A stretch of 64,000 nucleotides of DNA from NCBI GenBank assembly GCA_045611765.1, contig JAZKXT010000012.1:124001-188000 (forward strand). Reading direction: 5' to 3'. Below are positions 43,156-52,364 of the stretch, piece by piece; position 1 is the first letter of the stretch; every line of letters begins with the position of its first letter. Below the pieces are notes generated by a model. The model searched no databases and was not told the origin of the DNA. It saw only the letters and a list, made by a program, of their open reading frames with translations. Position numbers and translations under genes: made by a program. The stretch comes from UMGS1649 sp045611765. Lineage in GTDB: Bacteria; Bacillota; Clostridia; TANB77; CAG-465.

Positions 43156-45252
43156 ATGATGAAAAAACAAGGTATAACGATTACTATGTTGGTTGTAACG
43201 ATTATATTAATGATAATTATAGCAGGAACAATAAGTTTTTCTATGTATTCAACAATAGAGTATTCAAGAATGTCAGCATGGGCAAATGAAATAATGTATA
43301 TACAAGATGTGGTAGATGAAAATCTAAATTCTACTTCGGCAACAGAGTTCACATCTGGAGTTATTAGCATGAGTGTAGATCGTATAAACGCTGCGCAAAA
43401 TCAATTTGAAGGTGAAAATATAAATGAATCCAATACACTTGAACTTAGAATTTTGGAATTAGGAAAACTAAAAATAACAACTACTAATTATGGTAATTTA
43501 GAAACTGAAACAGACGTGTATGCATTGTCTGAAACAACAGGAAAAGTATATTATGTAAGAGGAATTGAAGCGGATGAGGAGATATATTATACATTAACTG
43601 AAAGTCTAAGAAATAGGTATGAATTAACTCCAACACAAAACGAGTTGGCTTCAGTAGTATTTGTTCCAAATACAATAAGCTATACAAACAATCCTGTACA
43701 AGTAACAGTAAAATTACCAAATACGTATACAAACATTACAATTATTACATCTAATAATGAGATAGTTATTGGCGCGCAACAAGTACAAGAAAGCACGTAT
43801 GAGTATTTAGTAAATGGTAATGGGATAGCGGGAAATTACATTATTACAGTATCATATAACAATGGAACAGAGCAACTAACGTCTACATACCAAGTAAAAT
43901 CCTATGATGTTGAGAAACCAGTAATAGATGAAATAAAATACGAAAATATAGTCTACAAAGAAACAGATACACAAAAGGTAGAATATTTGACAAATATTAC
44001 TGCAACAGATAATTCTGGTATAAAAGTAATAAAATATGCATTGGGTGAAATAGCAGAAGAAAATGCCAAAGAATATTTTAGTCAAAATGGAACAACTGTA
44101 TCAAATGATAGAATAAACTTAAATAGAGAGGCAACTGTGTATACAGTATATGTCGAAGATAAAGCAGGCAACTTTGCAATAACCACTTTCGATAAAAAGT
44201 ATTTAGTTCCAGAAAGTTGGAAAGCAAGTATATGGTATATTCAAGATAGAGTGCCAATACCAAAAGGTTTTGTAGCATCCGAAGCTACAGGCGAAAACAC
44301 AAAAAATGGTGGCCTTGTAATATACGAAGGAACAACACCAGTAACTGACGCAAATGTAGAAGAGGCCAAAAGAGAAAGAAATCAATATGTATGGGTGCCA
44401 GTTTCTAACTCGACATTTGAAACTCAATTTGTAAGAAGATTCCACACAGATATTTCTAACGAATTAGGTACTAATCTTTGGGAGATAGTACTAGATAAAA
44501 ATACAAATATGCCGCTTGATGAGCAAGATGAACAATATGTATCTGCAACAACGTTAAAGGAAGCAAAAGCTATGTATTCTAGTGTGAAAAAATATGGTGG
44601 GTTTTATGTAGCACGTTATGAAGCGGGAATAGATAAAGCAAGAACTAGAAGTGACGTTAATTTGGAAGAAAAAATATATTCTATGATGGGGAAAATTCCG
44701 TACACTTATGTTATATGGGGTGAATCCATGGACAATGAAAAAGGCGGATCAGTAGAAGCTTCAAGAAACATATATCCTGCAGATAGTACAAATTATAGAG
44801 TAGTATCTACTTTAATATACGGTGTACAATGGGATACAACTTTGCAGTGGATGCTAGATACTAAAGCCTTACCAAGTATAGATGAAAGCATAAATTATGG
44901 TAATTATAAAGCAAGTGTAATAAAAAGCGGAGACTTAAATGAAGGGGCAAGATATGCTCTGTATAGTGATGAAGGAATACAAGAATACAAAGATGCTACT
45001 GGACTAACTAAAGAATCATCTACAATGTGGAGTTTAAGCACGGGAGCTTTAAAATATGCCAAGATAAATAATATCTATGATATGGCTGGAAATATATACG
45101 AAAGAACAATGGAAGGCGCTTATACAAATGCACATTGTTTTCGTGGTGCCTCTTGGTATGGTACATATCCAATATCAGCTAGAGCGCAGTGGGCTACTAT
45201 AGATATTATCGGTCCGGATTATGGCTTCCGTGTGGCATTATACATAAAATGA
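43156..45252 (+). CDS. Pilin-like adhesin with Ig-like and C-type-lectin/FGE-like domains
   Basis: 698 residues. Residues 1-150 repeat the pilin-like protein upstream: KKQGITITMLVVTIILMIII and DVYALSETTGKVYYVRGIEA, but without Glu at +5 (Met instead). Then Ig-like domains (about 165-350, ending VYTVYVEDKAGNFAITTFDK). The C-terminal part (about 360-698) has FGE/C-type-lectin-fold signatures: YVWVPVSNSTFETQFVRR, GGFYVARYEAG, NNIYDMAGNIYER, CFRGASWYG and YGFRVALYIK. This fold is used by some adhesins and variable receptors. Two nt separate it from the first pilin gene. I infer a tip or minor pilin. Confidence 0.85.
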   Translation: MMKKQGITITMLVVTIILMIIIAGTISFSMYSTIEYSRMSAWANEIMYIQDVVDENLNSTSATEFTSGVISMSVDRINAAQNQFEGENINESNTLELRILELGKLKITTTNYGNLETETDVYALSETTGKVYYVRGIEADEEIYYTLTESLRNRYELTPTQNELASVVFVPNTISYTNNPVQVTVKLPNTYTNITIITSNNEIVIGAQQVQESTYEYLVNGNGIAGNYIITVSYNNGTEQLTSTYQVKSYDVEKPVIDEIKYENIVYKETDTQKVEYLTNITATDNSGIKVIKYALGEIAEENAKEYFSQNGTTVSNDRINLNREATVYTVYVEDKAGNFAITTFDKKYLVPESWKASIWYIQDRVPIPKGFVASEATGENTKNGGLVIYEGTTPVTDANVEEAKRERNQYVWVPVSNSTFETQFVRRFHTDISNELGTNLWEIVLDKNTNMPLDEQDEQYVSATTLKEAKAMYSSVKKYGGFYVARYEAGIDKARTRSDVNLEEKIYSMMGKIPYTYVIWGESMDNEKGGSVEASRNIYPADSTNYRVVSTLIYGVQWDTTLQWMLDTKALPSIDESINYGNYKASVIKSGDLNEGARYALYSDEGIQEYKDATGLTKESSTMWSLSTGALKYAKINNIYDMAGNIYERTMEGAYTNAHCFRGASWYGTYPISARAQWATIDIIGPDYGFRVALYIK

Positions 45253-45281
45253 AACAAAAGATATTAACCACTTGACATGCG

Positions 45282-45290
45282 TGGTATAAT
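45282..45290 (+). promoter_or_regulatory. Extended -10 promoter of rpsO
   Basis: TGGTATAAT with no good -35 at 17 nt. About 75 nt of leader follow before the rpsO ribosome binding site (AAGGAGG); a structured S15 leader is possible but not shown. Confidence 0.5.
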
Positions 45291-45371
45291 ATAACTGTAC
45301 CTTATTCTAGGATATAATTTCCTCAGATTATTTCTTGGATTAAGGCGAATTTAAATAAGGAGGAAAAAGTC

Positions 45372-45632
45372 ATGACTAAGGAAAGAAAGCAAGAAATTCT
45401 TAAAACTTTTGCTAAAGCTGAAGGCGACACTGGTTCAACAGAAGTACAAGTAGCATTACTTACTGAAAGAATCAATGAGTTAACAGAACATTTAAAAACT
45501 CATAAAAAAGATGAACATTCAAGACGTGGCCTTTTAATTATGGTTGGTAAAAGAAAAAGATTATTATCTTACCTTGAAAAAGTAGATATCGAAAGATATA
45601 GAGATATCAAAGCTAAATTAGGAATAAGATAG
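45372..45632 (+). CDS. rpsO: Small ribosomal subunit protein uS15
   Basis: 86 residues; binds the central domain of 16S rRNA. Contains GDTGSTEVQVALLTERI, the H-x-x-D-HSRRGLL segment (KKDEHSRRGLLIMVGKRKRL) and YLEKVDIERYRDIKAKLGIR, all family signatures. Strong ribosome binding site AAGGAGG and own terminator. No pnp follows, unlike in many Firmicutes. Confidence 0.97.
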   Translation: MTKERKQEILKTFAKAEGDTGSTEVQVALLTERINELTEHLKTHKKDEHSRRGLLIMVGKRKRLLSYLEKVDIERYRDIKAKLGIR

Positions 45633-45638
45633 TCAAAT

Positions 45639-45683
45639 ACACCATTTAACTTTATTTAATAAAGTTAAGTGGTGTTATTTTTT
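45639..45683 (+). terminator. Terminator after rpsO
   Basis: ACACCATTTAACTTTAT pairs with ATAAAGTTAAGTGGTGT (one G-U), followed by a T run. Confidence 0.88.
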
Positions 45684-45811
45684 ATAGTATTTTGTATTTT
45701 TTTATTTGTTTTTCAATTTTACTATTTAATTATTTTGTTAATTGTGATAGGATATACAAAAATATCATAGGAATATTAGTTGTAGTTATAATAGTATAGA
45801 GAGGGATTTAA

Positions 45812-48475
45812 ATGAAAGAACAAGAAATGTACAAATATACTGTCGAAGAAGTTTTTGAAAAACTTGAAACGAACAGAAATGGTCTAGCTGAAACTGAAGC
45901 TGAAAATAGGCAAGTGGAGTATGGACCAAATAAACTAGTAGAAGGAAAGAAGAAAACAATACTCGCAAGATTTATAGAACAGCTAAAAAATGTTATGATA
46001 ATCATTCTATTAATAGCGGCAATAGTTTCGTTTGTAGTTGCTAAAATAGAAAATGAAAGCTACACGGATTCCATAGTAATATTTGCAGTAGTTATAATGA
46101 ATGCGGTGCTAGGTGTTGCACAGGAGGCTAAAGCAGATAAAGCTATAGATGCTCTAAAAAAAATGTCTCTTCCATATATTAAGGTAAGACGTAATGGAAG
46201 AATAGAGAGTATAAAGACAGAAGAATTAGTTGTTGGAGATATAGTATTAATTGAAGCTGGAGATTTTGTACCAGCGGATATGAGAATTATAGAGTGCAAT
46301 AGTATAAAAGTAGAAGAAGCATCGCTCACAGGTGAGTCTTTACCAGTTAGCAAATTTGTTGATGTTATAAATGAAGATACGGCGTTAGCAGATAGAAGAA
46401 ACATGTTGTATTCTGGAAGCAGTGTAGTATATGGTAGAGGCGAAGGTGTAGTTACCGCTATTGGAATGGATACAGAACTAGGCAAAATAGCAACTATGCT
46501 TACAGATACAAAAGAATCGCTTACTCCACTTCAAAGAAAAATGAACGAGATAAGTAAGGTTTTGAGTATTGTTGTAGTTGTTATAGGATTTGCAATGGTT
46601 ATACTAGGGATGATACAAGGAAACAAACTATTAGAAATATTTATGCTTTCAGTATCGCTTGCGGTAGCAGCAATTCCAGAAGGACTTCCAGCATCTATTA
46701 CAATAATACTTTCAATTGGTGTGCAGAAAATGGCAAAAGAACATAGTATTGTTAGAAAACTAGCATCAGTCGAAACATTAGGAGCAACTGAAATAATATG
46801 TTCAGATAAAACAGGAACGCTAACACAAAACAAAATGACAGTAACAGAAATAAATTTAGGTGGAGAACGTATACAGGTACAAGATTTAAAGTATGATGAA
46901 AAAAATAGTCCATTAGATACATTTATAAAAAATATGATGCTATGTAATGATGTAAAGATTAATAAGGTGGAGGACGGCTTTTTAGGAGACCCAACAGAAA
47001 TTGCATTAGTGGCTTTAGGAACTAAATTAGGACTAGATAAGGAATTAGTAGACACAAGATATAAAAGGGTAGCAGAACTTCCTTTTGATTCAGAAAGAAA
47101 GCTTATGACTACGGTAAATAACCAAGATGGCAAGCTTGTAGTAAATGTAAAAGGTGCAACTGAAGGACTAGTAGAAAGATGTACAAAAGCTTTAATATCT
47201 GGAAATCTTGTGGATATGACAGAGGATATTAAGTCTAGAATATTAGAAGCGAATGCAGAAATGTCTTCTAGAGCATTAAGAGTATTAGGTTTTGCATATA
47301 AAGAAATAAATGCATTACCGGAAGAGGTATCTACAGAAACATTAGAAAACGATTTGGTATATGTGGGACTTGTTGGTATGATAGACCCTCCACGTCCCGA
47401 GGTTAAGCAAGCAGTTAAGGATTGCTTCTCAGCTGGAATGCTTCCTATTATGATAACAGGGGATAGTATTTCAACTGCGGTTGCAATTGCTAAAGATATT
47501 GGTATTTTAGAAGATGGTAAAGAAGCAATAACTGGCCAACAGTTAGATGCCATGAGTGACGAAGAATTTGAAAAGAGAATAAATAACATCCGTGTATATG
47601 CAAGAGTTTCTCCGGAAAACAAGGTTCGTATAGTTAAAGTGTGGAAGAAACTTGGTAAGACTGTTGCAATGACAGGTGATGGAGTAAACGATGCGCCAGC
47701 TCTTAAAACAGCAGATATTGGAGTTGGAATGGGAATAACAGGTACGGAAGTATCTAAAAGCGTAGCAAGTATGGTACTTACAGATGATAATTTCGCGTCA
47801 ATAGTAGTTGCTGTTAAAGAGGGAAGAAGAGTATATAAAAATATACAAAACGTAATAGCTTATCTTTTGGCATCTAATATAGCAGAAGTATTAATTGTAT
47901 TTATAGCAAAGATATTTAATAGTACTGTGTTTTCGCCACTACATTTGTTGTGGATTAATTTAATAACAGATGCAATACCAGCTATGACATTAGGGTTTGA
48001 ACCTGCAGACAAAAATTCAATGAAAGAAAAGCCAAGAAAAGCAGATGAGAAATTCTTTAATCCGTTTTTAATAACAAGAATTGTTGTACCAGCAGTTATT
48101 AAAAGCATTATGGTATTAGCTTTATACTTCTTTGTAGAAACAAATCCGTTATATGACCACACGCATGCTATGACGGTGGCATTTATAGCGTTGTCATTTG
48201 CAGAATTGTTATTTGCATTTGTAATTCGTTCAGATAGGAAATCTATAATAAGTACAGGATTATTAACAAACCCACAATTATTACTAGGAGTATTGGCAAT
48301 AATTGTAATACAACTATGCGTAATATTTATACCAGTAATAAGCAGTATATTTGAGTTGGTTAGACTAGACAGTTCGCTATATATATTGTCTATAGGTTCG
48401 GCGTTTGCATATATGTTTATTGCAGAAATAGCAAAACAAATTATTGCAAAAAGATTTAAATTAAAAAAAGCATAA
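45812..48475 (+). CDS. P-type calcium-transporting ATPase (PMCA/SERCA-like)
   Basis: 887 residues of P-type ATPase class II. N-terminal cation ATPase domain, TGES motif in EEASLTGESLPVS, PEGLPASI in the fourth helix, phosphorylation site CSDKTGTLTQNK, nucleotide domain KGATEGL, hinge MTGDGVNDAPALK, and about four C-terminal helices with LLWINLITDAIPAM. The PEGLP and NxxTD motifs are those of Ca2+ pumps; exact ion and direction are inferred from family. GAGGGA precedes the ATG. Confidence 0.93.
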   Translation: MKEQEMYKYTVEEVFEKLETNRNGLAETEAENRQVEYGPNKLVEGKKKTILARFIEQLKNVMIIILLIAAIVSFVVAKIENESYTDSIVIFAVVIMNAVLGVAQEAKADKAIDALKKMSLPYIKVRRNGRIESIKTEELVVGDIVLIEAGDFVPADMRIIECNSIKVEEASLTGESLPVSKFVDVINEDTALADRRNMLYSGSSVVYGRGEGVVTAIGMDTELGKIATMLTDTKESLTPLQRKMNEISKVLSIVVVVIGFAMVILGMIQGNKLLEIFMLSVSLAVAAIPEGLPASITIILSIGVQKMAKEHSIVRKLASVETLGATEIICSDKTGTLTQNKMTVTEINLGGERIQVQDLKYDEKNSPLDTFIKNMMLCNDVKINKVEDGFLGDPTEIALVALGTKLGLDKELVDTRYKRVAELPFDSERKLMTTVNNQDGKLVVNVKGATEGLVERCTKALISGNLVDMTEDIKSRILEANAEMSSRALRVLGFAYKEINALPEEVSTETLENDLVYVGLVGMIDPPRPEVKQAVKDCFSAGMLPIMITGDSISTAVAIAKDIGILEDGKEAITGQQLDAMSDEEFEKRINNIRVYARVSPENKVRIVKVWKKLGKTVAMTGDGVNDAPALKTADIGVGMGITGTEVSKSVASMVLTDDNFASIVVAVKEGRRVYKNIQNVIAYLLASNIAEVLIVFIAKIFNSTVFSPLHLLWINLITDAIPAMTLGFEPADKNSMKEKPRKADEKFFNPFLITRIVVPAVIKSIMVLALYFFVETNPLYDHTHAMTVAFIALSFAELLFAFVIRSDRKSIISTGLLTNPQLLLGVLAIIVIQLCVIFIPVISSIFELVRLDSSLYILSIGSAFAYMFIAEIAKQIIAKRFKLKKA

Positions 48476-48482
48476 TGTTAAT

Positions 48483-48529
48483 AAAAGGAAACGGTTTTTA
48501 GGTTAATTTATAAAACCGTTTCCTTTTTC
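48483..48529 (+). terminator. Terminator after the Ca2+ ATPase gene
   Basis: AAAAGGAAACGGTTTT and AAAACCGTTTCCTTTT form a 16-bp stem followed by T residues. Confidence 0.85.
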
Positions 48530-48618
48530 AGTTATTTTCTTTTAAAACAGCTCTTTATTAACAAATTAAAGAATATTTTTTAATAAAAAAAATATATATA
48601 CGAGTAGAGGTGTTAAAA

Positions 48619-49212
48619 ATGGGAAACAATATAAATGGTGAAAGAAACAGTGTTAATAACTATAACGGTACTAATAATAATTTTAATAACAATTTTAATA
48701 ACAATAGCTCAGGATTTAATATAAGTAATTTGTTTAACTTAAATCGTTTAGGAAATTTATTTAGGTTTGGTGGAAATGGTAGAGGAAACATGTCTAATAA
48801 TCCTTTAGCTCAAATTGGAAAAATGTTTGGTATGAACAGTAGACAGAGGCAAACAAGCATGCCCGTTAAAGTGTTACCAATAGAAGAGGCGTATAGGCGA
48901 GTAAAAAGTGGTGAATGTTTTTTGTTGGATGTAAGAACGGAAATGGAATATAATACGGTAAGAATAAAGGGGAGTGTGAATATTCCTCTAGACAAATTAC
49001 AAACAGACATTTCACAAATAGTAGTTAATAAGGATGAGTGTATCCTAGTATACTGTGCTACAGGTTCAAGAGTGCGTAGAGCAATACAGCTACTTTGGGC
49101 TTTAGGATACAACAATATTTGTATATGGGAAGGGGCGGGAATTAATACATTTGCATTTGCAGACTTAATAATATATAATGATAAAAGATTAGAAGGCGGA
49201 AGTTCTAATTAG
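48619..49212 (+). CDS. Rhodanese-domain protein with Asn-rich N-terminus
   Basis: 197 residues. Residues 1-70 are low complexity, rich in Asn, Gly and Phe (NNFNNNFNNN type), then a rhodanese domain (about 85-185) with LLDVRTEMEYNTVRIKGSVNIP and the active-site loop YCATGSRVRRA carrying the persulfide Cys. GTG 48610 is in frame but forms part of the AGAGGTG ribosome binding site, so ATG 48619 is chosen. The thioredoxin gene follows after 14 nt; a sulfur- or thiol-relay role is an inference. Confidence 0.85.
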   Translation: MGNNINGERNSVNNYNGTNNNFNNNFNNNSSGFNISNLFNLNRLGNLFRFGGNGRGNMSNNPLAQIGKMFGMNSRQRQTSMPVKVLPIEEAYRRVKSGECFLLDVRTEMEYNTVRIKGSVNIPLDKLQTDISQIVVNKDECILVYCATGSRVRRAIQLLWALGYNNICIWEGAGINTFAFADLIIYNDKRLEGGSSN

Positions 49213-49226
49213 GAAGGAGAATACAA

Positions 49227-49538
49227 ATGACGGAATTAAATGATAATAACTTTAAAAGTGAAATAAAAAATAGAAAACTAGTATTAGTAGATTTTTACGC
49301 CACATGGTGTGGACCTTGTGGAATGCAAGCAAAAGTGCTAGAAAAATTTGAGACTTCTAGAAGCGTAGATGTGGATATAGTGAAAGTTAATGTGGATGAA
49401 GCACCGATGACTGCTTTAGAATATGATATCGATTCAATACCAACACTGATGATATTTAAAGATAATAAACTTATAAAAAGAATAGTAGGGTACACTGGGG
49501 AGGATGAATTATTAAAGATTATAGAGAACGTCAGATGA
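49227..49538 (+). CDS. Thioredoxin-family protein
   Basis: 103 residues with the active site ATWCGPCGMQ near residue 30, a cis-Pro segment in DSIPTLMIFK, and LVDFYATWC as in thioredoxin. The residue after CGPC is Gly rather than the common Lys/Arg, a mild variant. AAGGAG precedes the ATG. Probably co-transcribed with the rhodanese gene; a weak hairpin AACATAA/TTATGTT plus T run at 49609-49629 may end the transcript. Confidence 0.92.
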   Translation: MTELNDNNFKSEIKNRKLVLVDFYATWCGPCGMQAKVLEKFETSRSVDVDIVKVNVDEAPMTALEYDIDSIPTLMIFKDNKLIKRIVGYTGEDELLKIIENVR

Positions 49539-49632
49539 CAAACCTCTAAAAATATAGCCTAGCAAGGATTTTTGTAATATTTACGTAACACAAAAGGAAA
49601 TACTTTGTAACATAAATGTTATGTTTTTGTAG

Positions 49633-49661
49633 TTGATTTTATGTAATTTTATTACTATAAT
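49633..49661 (+). promoter_or_regulatory. Sigma-A promoter of the repeat-protein gene
   Basis: TTGATT at 49633-49638, 17-nt spacer, TATAAT at 49656-49661. Confidence 0.7.
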
Positions 49662-49713
49662 GTTAGTATAAAAATAAATATATTAATATTATTTCTACAA
49701 AAGAGGTGTTTAT

Positions 49714-50802
49714 ATGAAAGGATTTTTTGAAAGACAATGGGATTTATTCCTAAACGACATGCAAGAGGTAGGAGAATTTTTCTTGAACGCATTCGGCGCC
49801 AACGAACAATTAATGTTAGATGCTCCTAAATCAGCTGAACCTAAAGAAGGTTTCTTTGCAAGAGAATGGAGATTATTTTTGCAAGACATGCAAGATTGTG
49901 GAGAAATGATAATGAGTGCCTTTGGATTCGAAGACGACAAATTATTATTAGATGCTCCAGATGAAGCAAAAGTAGAAGATAGACCAGGCTTCTTTAAAAG
50001 AGAATGGGAACTATTTAAAACAGATTTAGACAATGCCAACACAGCGTTAGAAAACTTGTTTGGCATTGAAAAAAAAAATGATGTAATTTTTGAACAAGCT
50101 TCTGAACCAGTATATTTAAAAGATGAAGTGGACTTGAAACTAGAGTCATTTCTTGGAGAACCAATAGATGAGTTGAAAGAAAGTGCTTGCGGAGATAGAA
50201 CACAACATGAAGTGCTTCGTGAGTATGCAACATTCTTTAAACCATATTCTGAAAATCCAGAAATGTGTCAAGCAGCATTTAAAAAATACTATGACAGACA
50301 CGCGTTAAAAATGGCAGTAAACGAATTTCCAGTAGACCAAGTTAGAATAATCCAAAACAATGTGGATATATTCATAAAAGACCAAGAAATGTTTGGCGAA
50401 GGTGGACAATTTATAGATTCAAGAGTTGACACTGTATTTGAAAAAGCTGGAATAGATGAAGTAAACAAAATGGTAGGAATACTAAGCAATACTTTAACTG
50501 ACGGAAAAAATCTACAAGGTGAAAGATTATTTGCTGAAGCAGTAAGTCACATGGTAGATAACGGAATTAAAGTAGGCAAAGATAAGTCTTTAGTAGCACC
50601 AGTTAAAAAATCTCTTGAAGCAAAATTGGATGAAGTTCATAACTCTTTAAGAGCGCATGAAGATTGGAATGAAGACTACCAAGCTTTACTTTCTCAAGAA
50701 AGAAAATATTTATATGCTTTAAATAGAATAGAGCAATATGAAACAGAACAAAGAATATCTGAATTCGAATCAAAATTAAACGAATTAGATGTTATAGTTT
50801 AG
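49714..50802 (+). CDS. Unknown protein with three N-terminal GFFxRxWxLF repeats
   Basis: 362 residues, soluble. The first 120 residues are three tandem repeats of 43-46 residues beginning at 3, 46 and 92: GFFERQWDLFLNDMQEVGE, GFFAREWRLFLQDMQDCGE and GFFKREWELFKTDLDNANT, the first two ending in LMLDAP or LLLDAP. The remaining 240 residues are a charged helical domain (HEVLREYATFFKPYSE, EWNEDYQALLSQERKYLYAL type) with no recognised motif. No signal or membrane helix. GAGGTG precedes the ATG. Single-gene unit with promoter and terminator. I do not recognise the family. Confidence 0.8.
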   Translation: MKGFFERQWDLFLNDMQEVGEFFLNAFGANEQLMLDAPKSAEPKEGFFAREWRLFLQDMQDCGEMIMSAFGFEDDKLLLDAPDEAKVEDRPGFFKREWELFKTDLDNANTALENLFGIEKKNDVIFEQASEPVYLKDEVDLKLESFLGEPIDELKESACGDRTQHEVLREYATFFKPYSENPEMCQAAFKKYYDRHALKMAVNEFPVDQVRIIQNNVDIFIKDQEMFGEGGQFIDSRVDTVFEKAGIDEVNKMVGILSNTLTDGKNLQGERLFAEAVSHMVDNGIKVGKDKSLVAPVKKSLEAKLDEVHNSLRAHEDWNEDYQALLSQERKYLYALNRIEQYETEQRISEFESKLNELDVIV

Positions 50803-50808
50803 AATATT

Positions 50809-50836
50809 AAGTAGCCTATATATGGGCTACTTTTTT
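50809..50836 (+). terminator. Terminator after the repeat-protein gene
   Basis: AAGTAGCC, 8-nt loop, GGCTACTT and a T run. Confidence 0.88.
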
Positions 50837-50899
50837 ATAGCTAAAAAACAGAAATATTACTGCAATAAATTCTAAAAACCCTTTACATTTAGCACATTT

Positions 50900-50908
50900 T
50901 GGTATAAT
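50900..50908 (+). promoter_or_regulatory. Extended -10 promoter of the unknown gene upstream of smc
   Basis: TGGTATAAT type -10; TTTACA at 50882-50887 is only 15 nt away. Confidence 0.5.
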
Positions 50909-50944
50909 ATATCATTGTAGAATTATAACAAAAGGTGGAGAAAA

Positions 50945-52354
50945 ATGAGAGTTGAATTAAAAGTACAAAAAGATGGCGTAAATACGCTAAAAGATGAGAT
51001 ACTATCACATAGTAATAGCAAACTAAAGAAAATATATATCTTAGCTAGCGATATTAAAGAAACCGGCTATGATATAGTAGAGGAGTGTTTAATAGATTTA
51101 AAGGCAAGAAAATTTATAGCTTTAGGAATAGATAGGAAAAATACAACAAGAAAAATGCTTGAAAATGTTCTTAAATATACAAAGAATGTATATGTTTGGG
51201 ATAATAACGCAGACGTAGAAATAAATGTAAGTATTTTTGTTTTTGAATATGAAGATGAAGGTATAGTTTACCTAGTTCAAGGTGGACTTACAGATAGTAT
51301 GTTAGAAACAGACGTATCTATTTATACAAAACTTACATATGACTTAATAAAAGATAAAAAAGAGTATGAAGAATATATAGATGGCATGACAAAACTAGTT
51401 AAAGAGAACTTGGTAAAATTGGAGAAAGCATATATAGACGAACTTGCAGAGAACAAATTAATATTTACAACTAAACAATATATGCATGTTGTTCCAAGTA
51501 TCGCAGAACTTTTAGGTAAAAAAGATGACGAAAAATTAGCACAAGTTGAAGAGGCTCCAAAGAAACTTCCAAAAGTGGAACTAGATGTTAATGAGTTAGA
51601 TGCCTTTGAAATAGACTTAGGTGATGTGGCAGAAGTGGAAATAGAAATGGAAGAACCAGCTATTATTGAACAAGTTGAAGAAGGAAATGAAGAGCAAGTA
51701 GCAAATGCGGCTTTTGAATTAGCTGAGGAAGGTTTTACAGACGAAGCTGAAGAAGAATATGTAATTTCTGATGAAGTTATAGATATGGAGTCTTTAGTTC
51801 TTGAAAGTAAAGTTGTTAGGCTAGATAAAGGAGATATACAAAAAGCTAAAAAGAAAGACGATACAGTCAAAGAGTCAGAAAAACAAACTTCTAAAAAGAT
51901 AAAATTAGACAAAGTTTCTAATATAATAATGGAGCTTGCATCAAAACCAACCAAAGGAAAAGATGTAAATAAAATAAAAGTACCAAACTATATTAAAGAT
52001 ATGGTACCGCAATTCTTTGAAATAATGGATGATGCTAAACTTTTAAAAACAGATGATGGGGAATACAAGGAAGCTGTAGTTAAGCTTGAAATAATAGACG
52101 TAAATAATGGAATTAAACTTGTAGATGGCGAAGCTAAAATTAAACAAAAAGTAGGTCAGACATATATAGAGTTTGAAACGGATAAATTAATAGATGTAGC
52201 GTATGAAGAATTAGATATAGCAAGGGTTATAAAACTTGCTAAGGATTATTATCACATAGAAATAATTCCTCAAGGAATAGAAGAATATAACTTATGGGAT
52301 AAAATGTGTACAAACAGTTTTAGGGGAAGTAGTAGACAATACGGACTTATGTAA
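50945..52354 (+). CDS. Unknown protein encoded immediately upstream of smc
   Basis: 469 residues. N-terminal alpha/beta domain (about 1-165: KKIYILASDIKETGYDIVEE, KARKFIALGIDRKNTTRKML, YVWDNNADVEINVSIFVFEY, IVYLVQGGLT), which looks like a degenerate phospholipase-D-like half without an HKD motif. Then a long acidic linker (about 200-290), a Lys-rich segment, and a C-terminal alpha/beta domain (about 330-469, FFEIMDDAKLLKTDDGEY...). GGTGGAG precedes the ATG. Only 10 nt separate it from smc, where Firmicutes often have rnc. A DNA- or chromosome-related role is suggested by position only. Confidence 0.75.
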   Translation: MRVELKVQKDGVNTLKDEILSHSNSKLKKIYILASDIKETGYDIVEECLIDLKARKFIALGIDRKNTTRKMLENVLKYTKNVYVWDNNADVEINVSIFVFEYEDEGIVYLVQGGLTDSMLETDVSIYTKLTYDLIKDKKEYEEYIDGMTKLVKENLVKLEKAYIDELAENKLIFTTKQYMHVVPSIAELLGKKDDEKLAQVEEAPKKLPKVELDVNELDAFEIDLGDVAEVEIEMEEPAIIEQVEEGNEEQVANAAFELAEEGFTDEAEEEYVISDEVIDMESLVLESKVVRLDKGDIQKAKKKDDTVKESEKQTSKKIKLDKVSNIIMELASKPTKGKDVNKIKVPNYIKDMVPQFFEIMDDAKLLKTDDGEYKEAVVKLEIIDVNNGIKLVDGEAKIKQKVGQTYIEFETDKLIDVAYEELDIARVIKLAKDYYHIEIIPQGIEEYNLWDKMCTNSFRGSSRQYGLM

Positions 52355-52364
52355 GGAGCAATAA

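Noticed and set aside
44200..45252. Diversity-generating retroelement target (C-type-lectin C-terminus ending in GFRVAL)
   Set aside because: No reverse transcriptase and no template-repeat copy are present in the window; the fold alone is not evidence of mutagenic retrohoming.
46531..47622. Long minus-strand ORF of 363 codons inside the ATPase gene
   Set aside because: It lies antisense to an intact P-type ATPase with every catalytic motif and lacks a plausible ribosome binding site or protein motifs.
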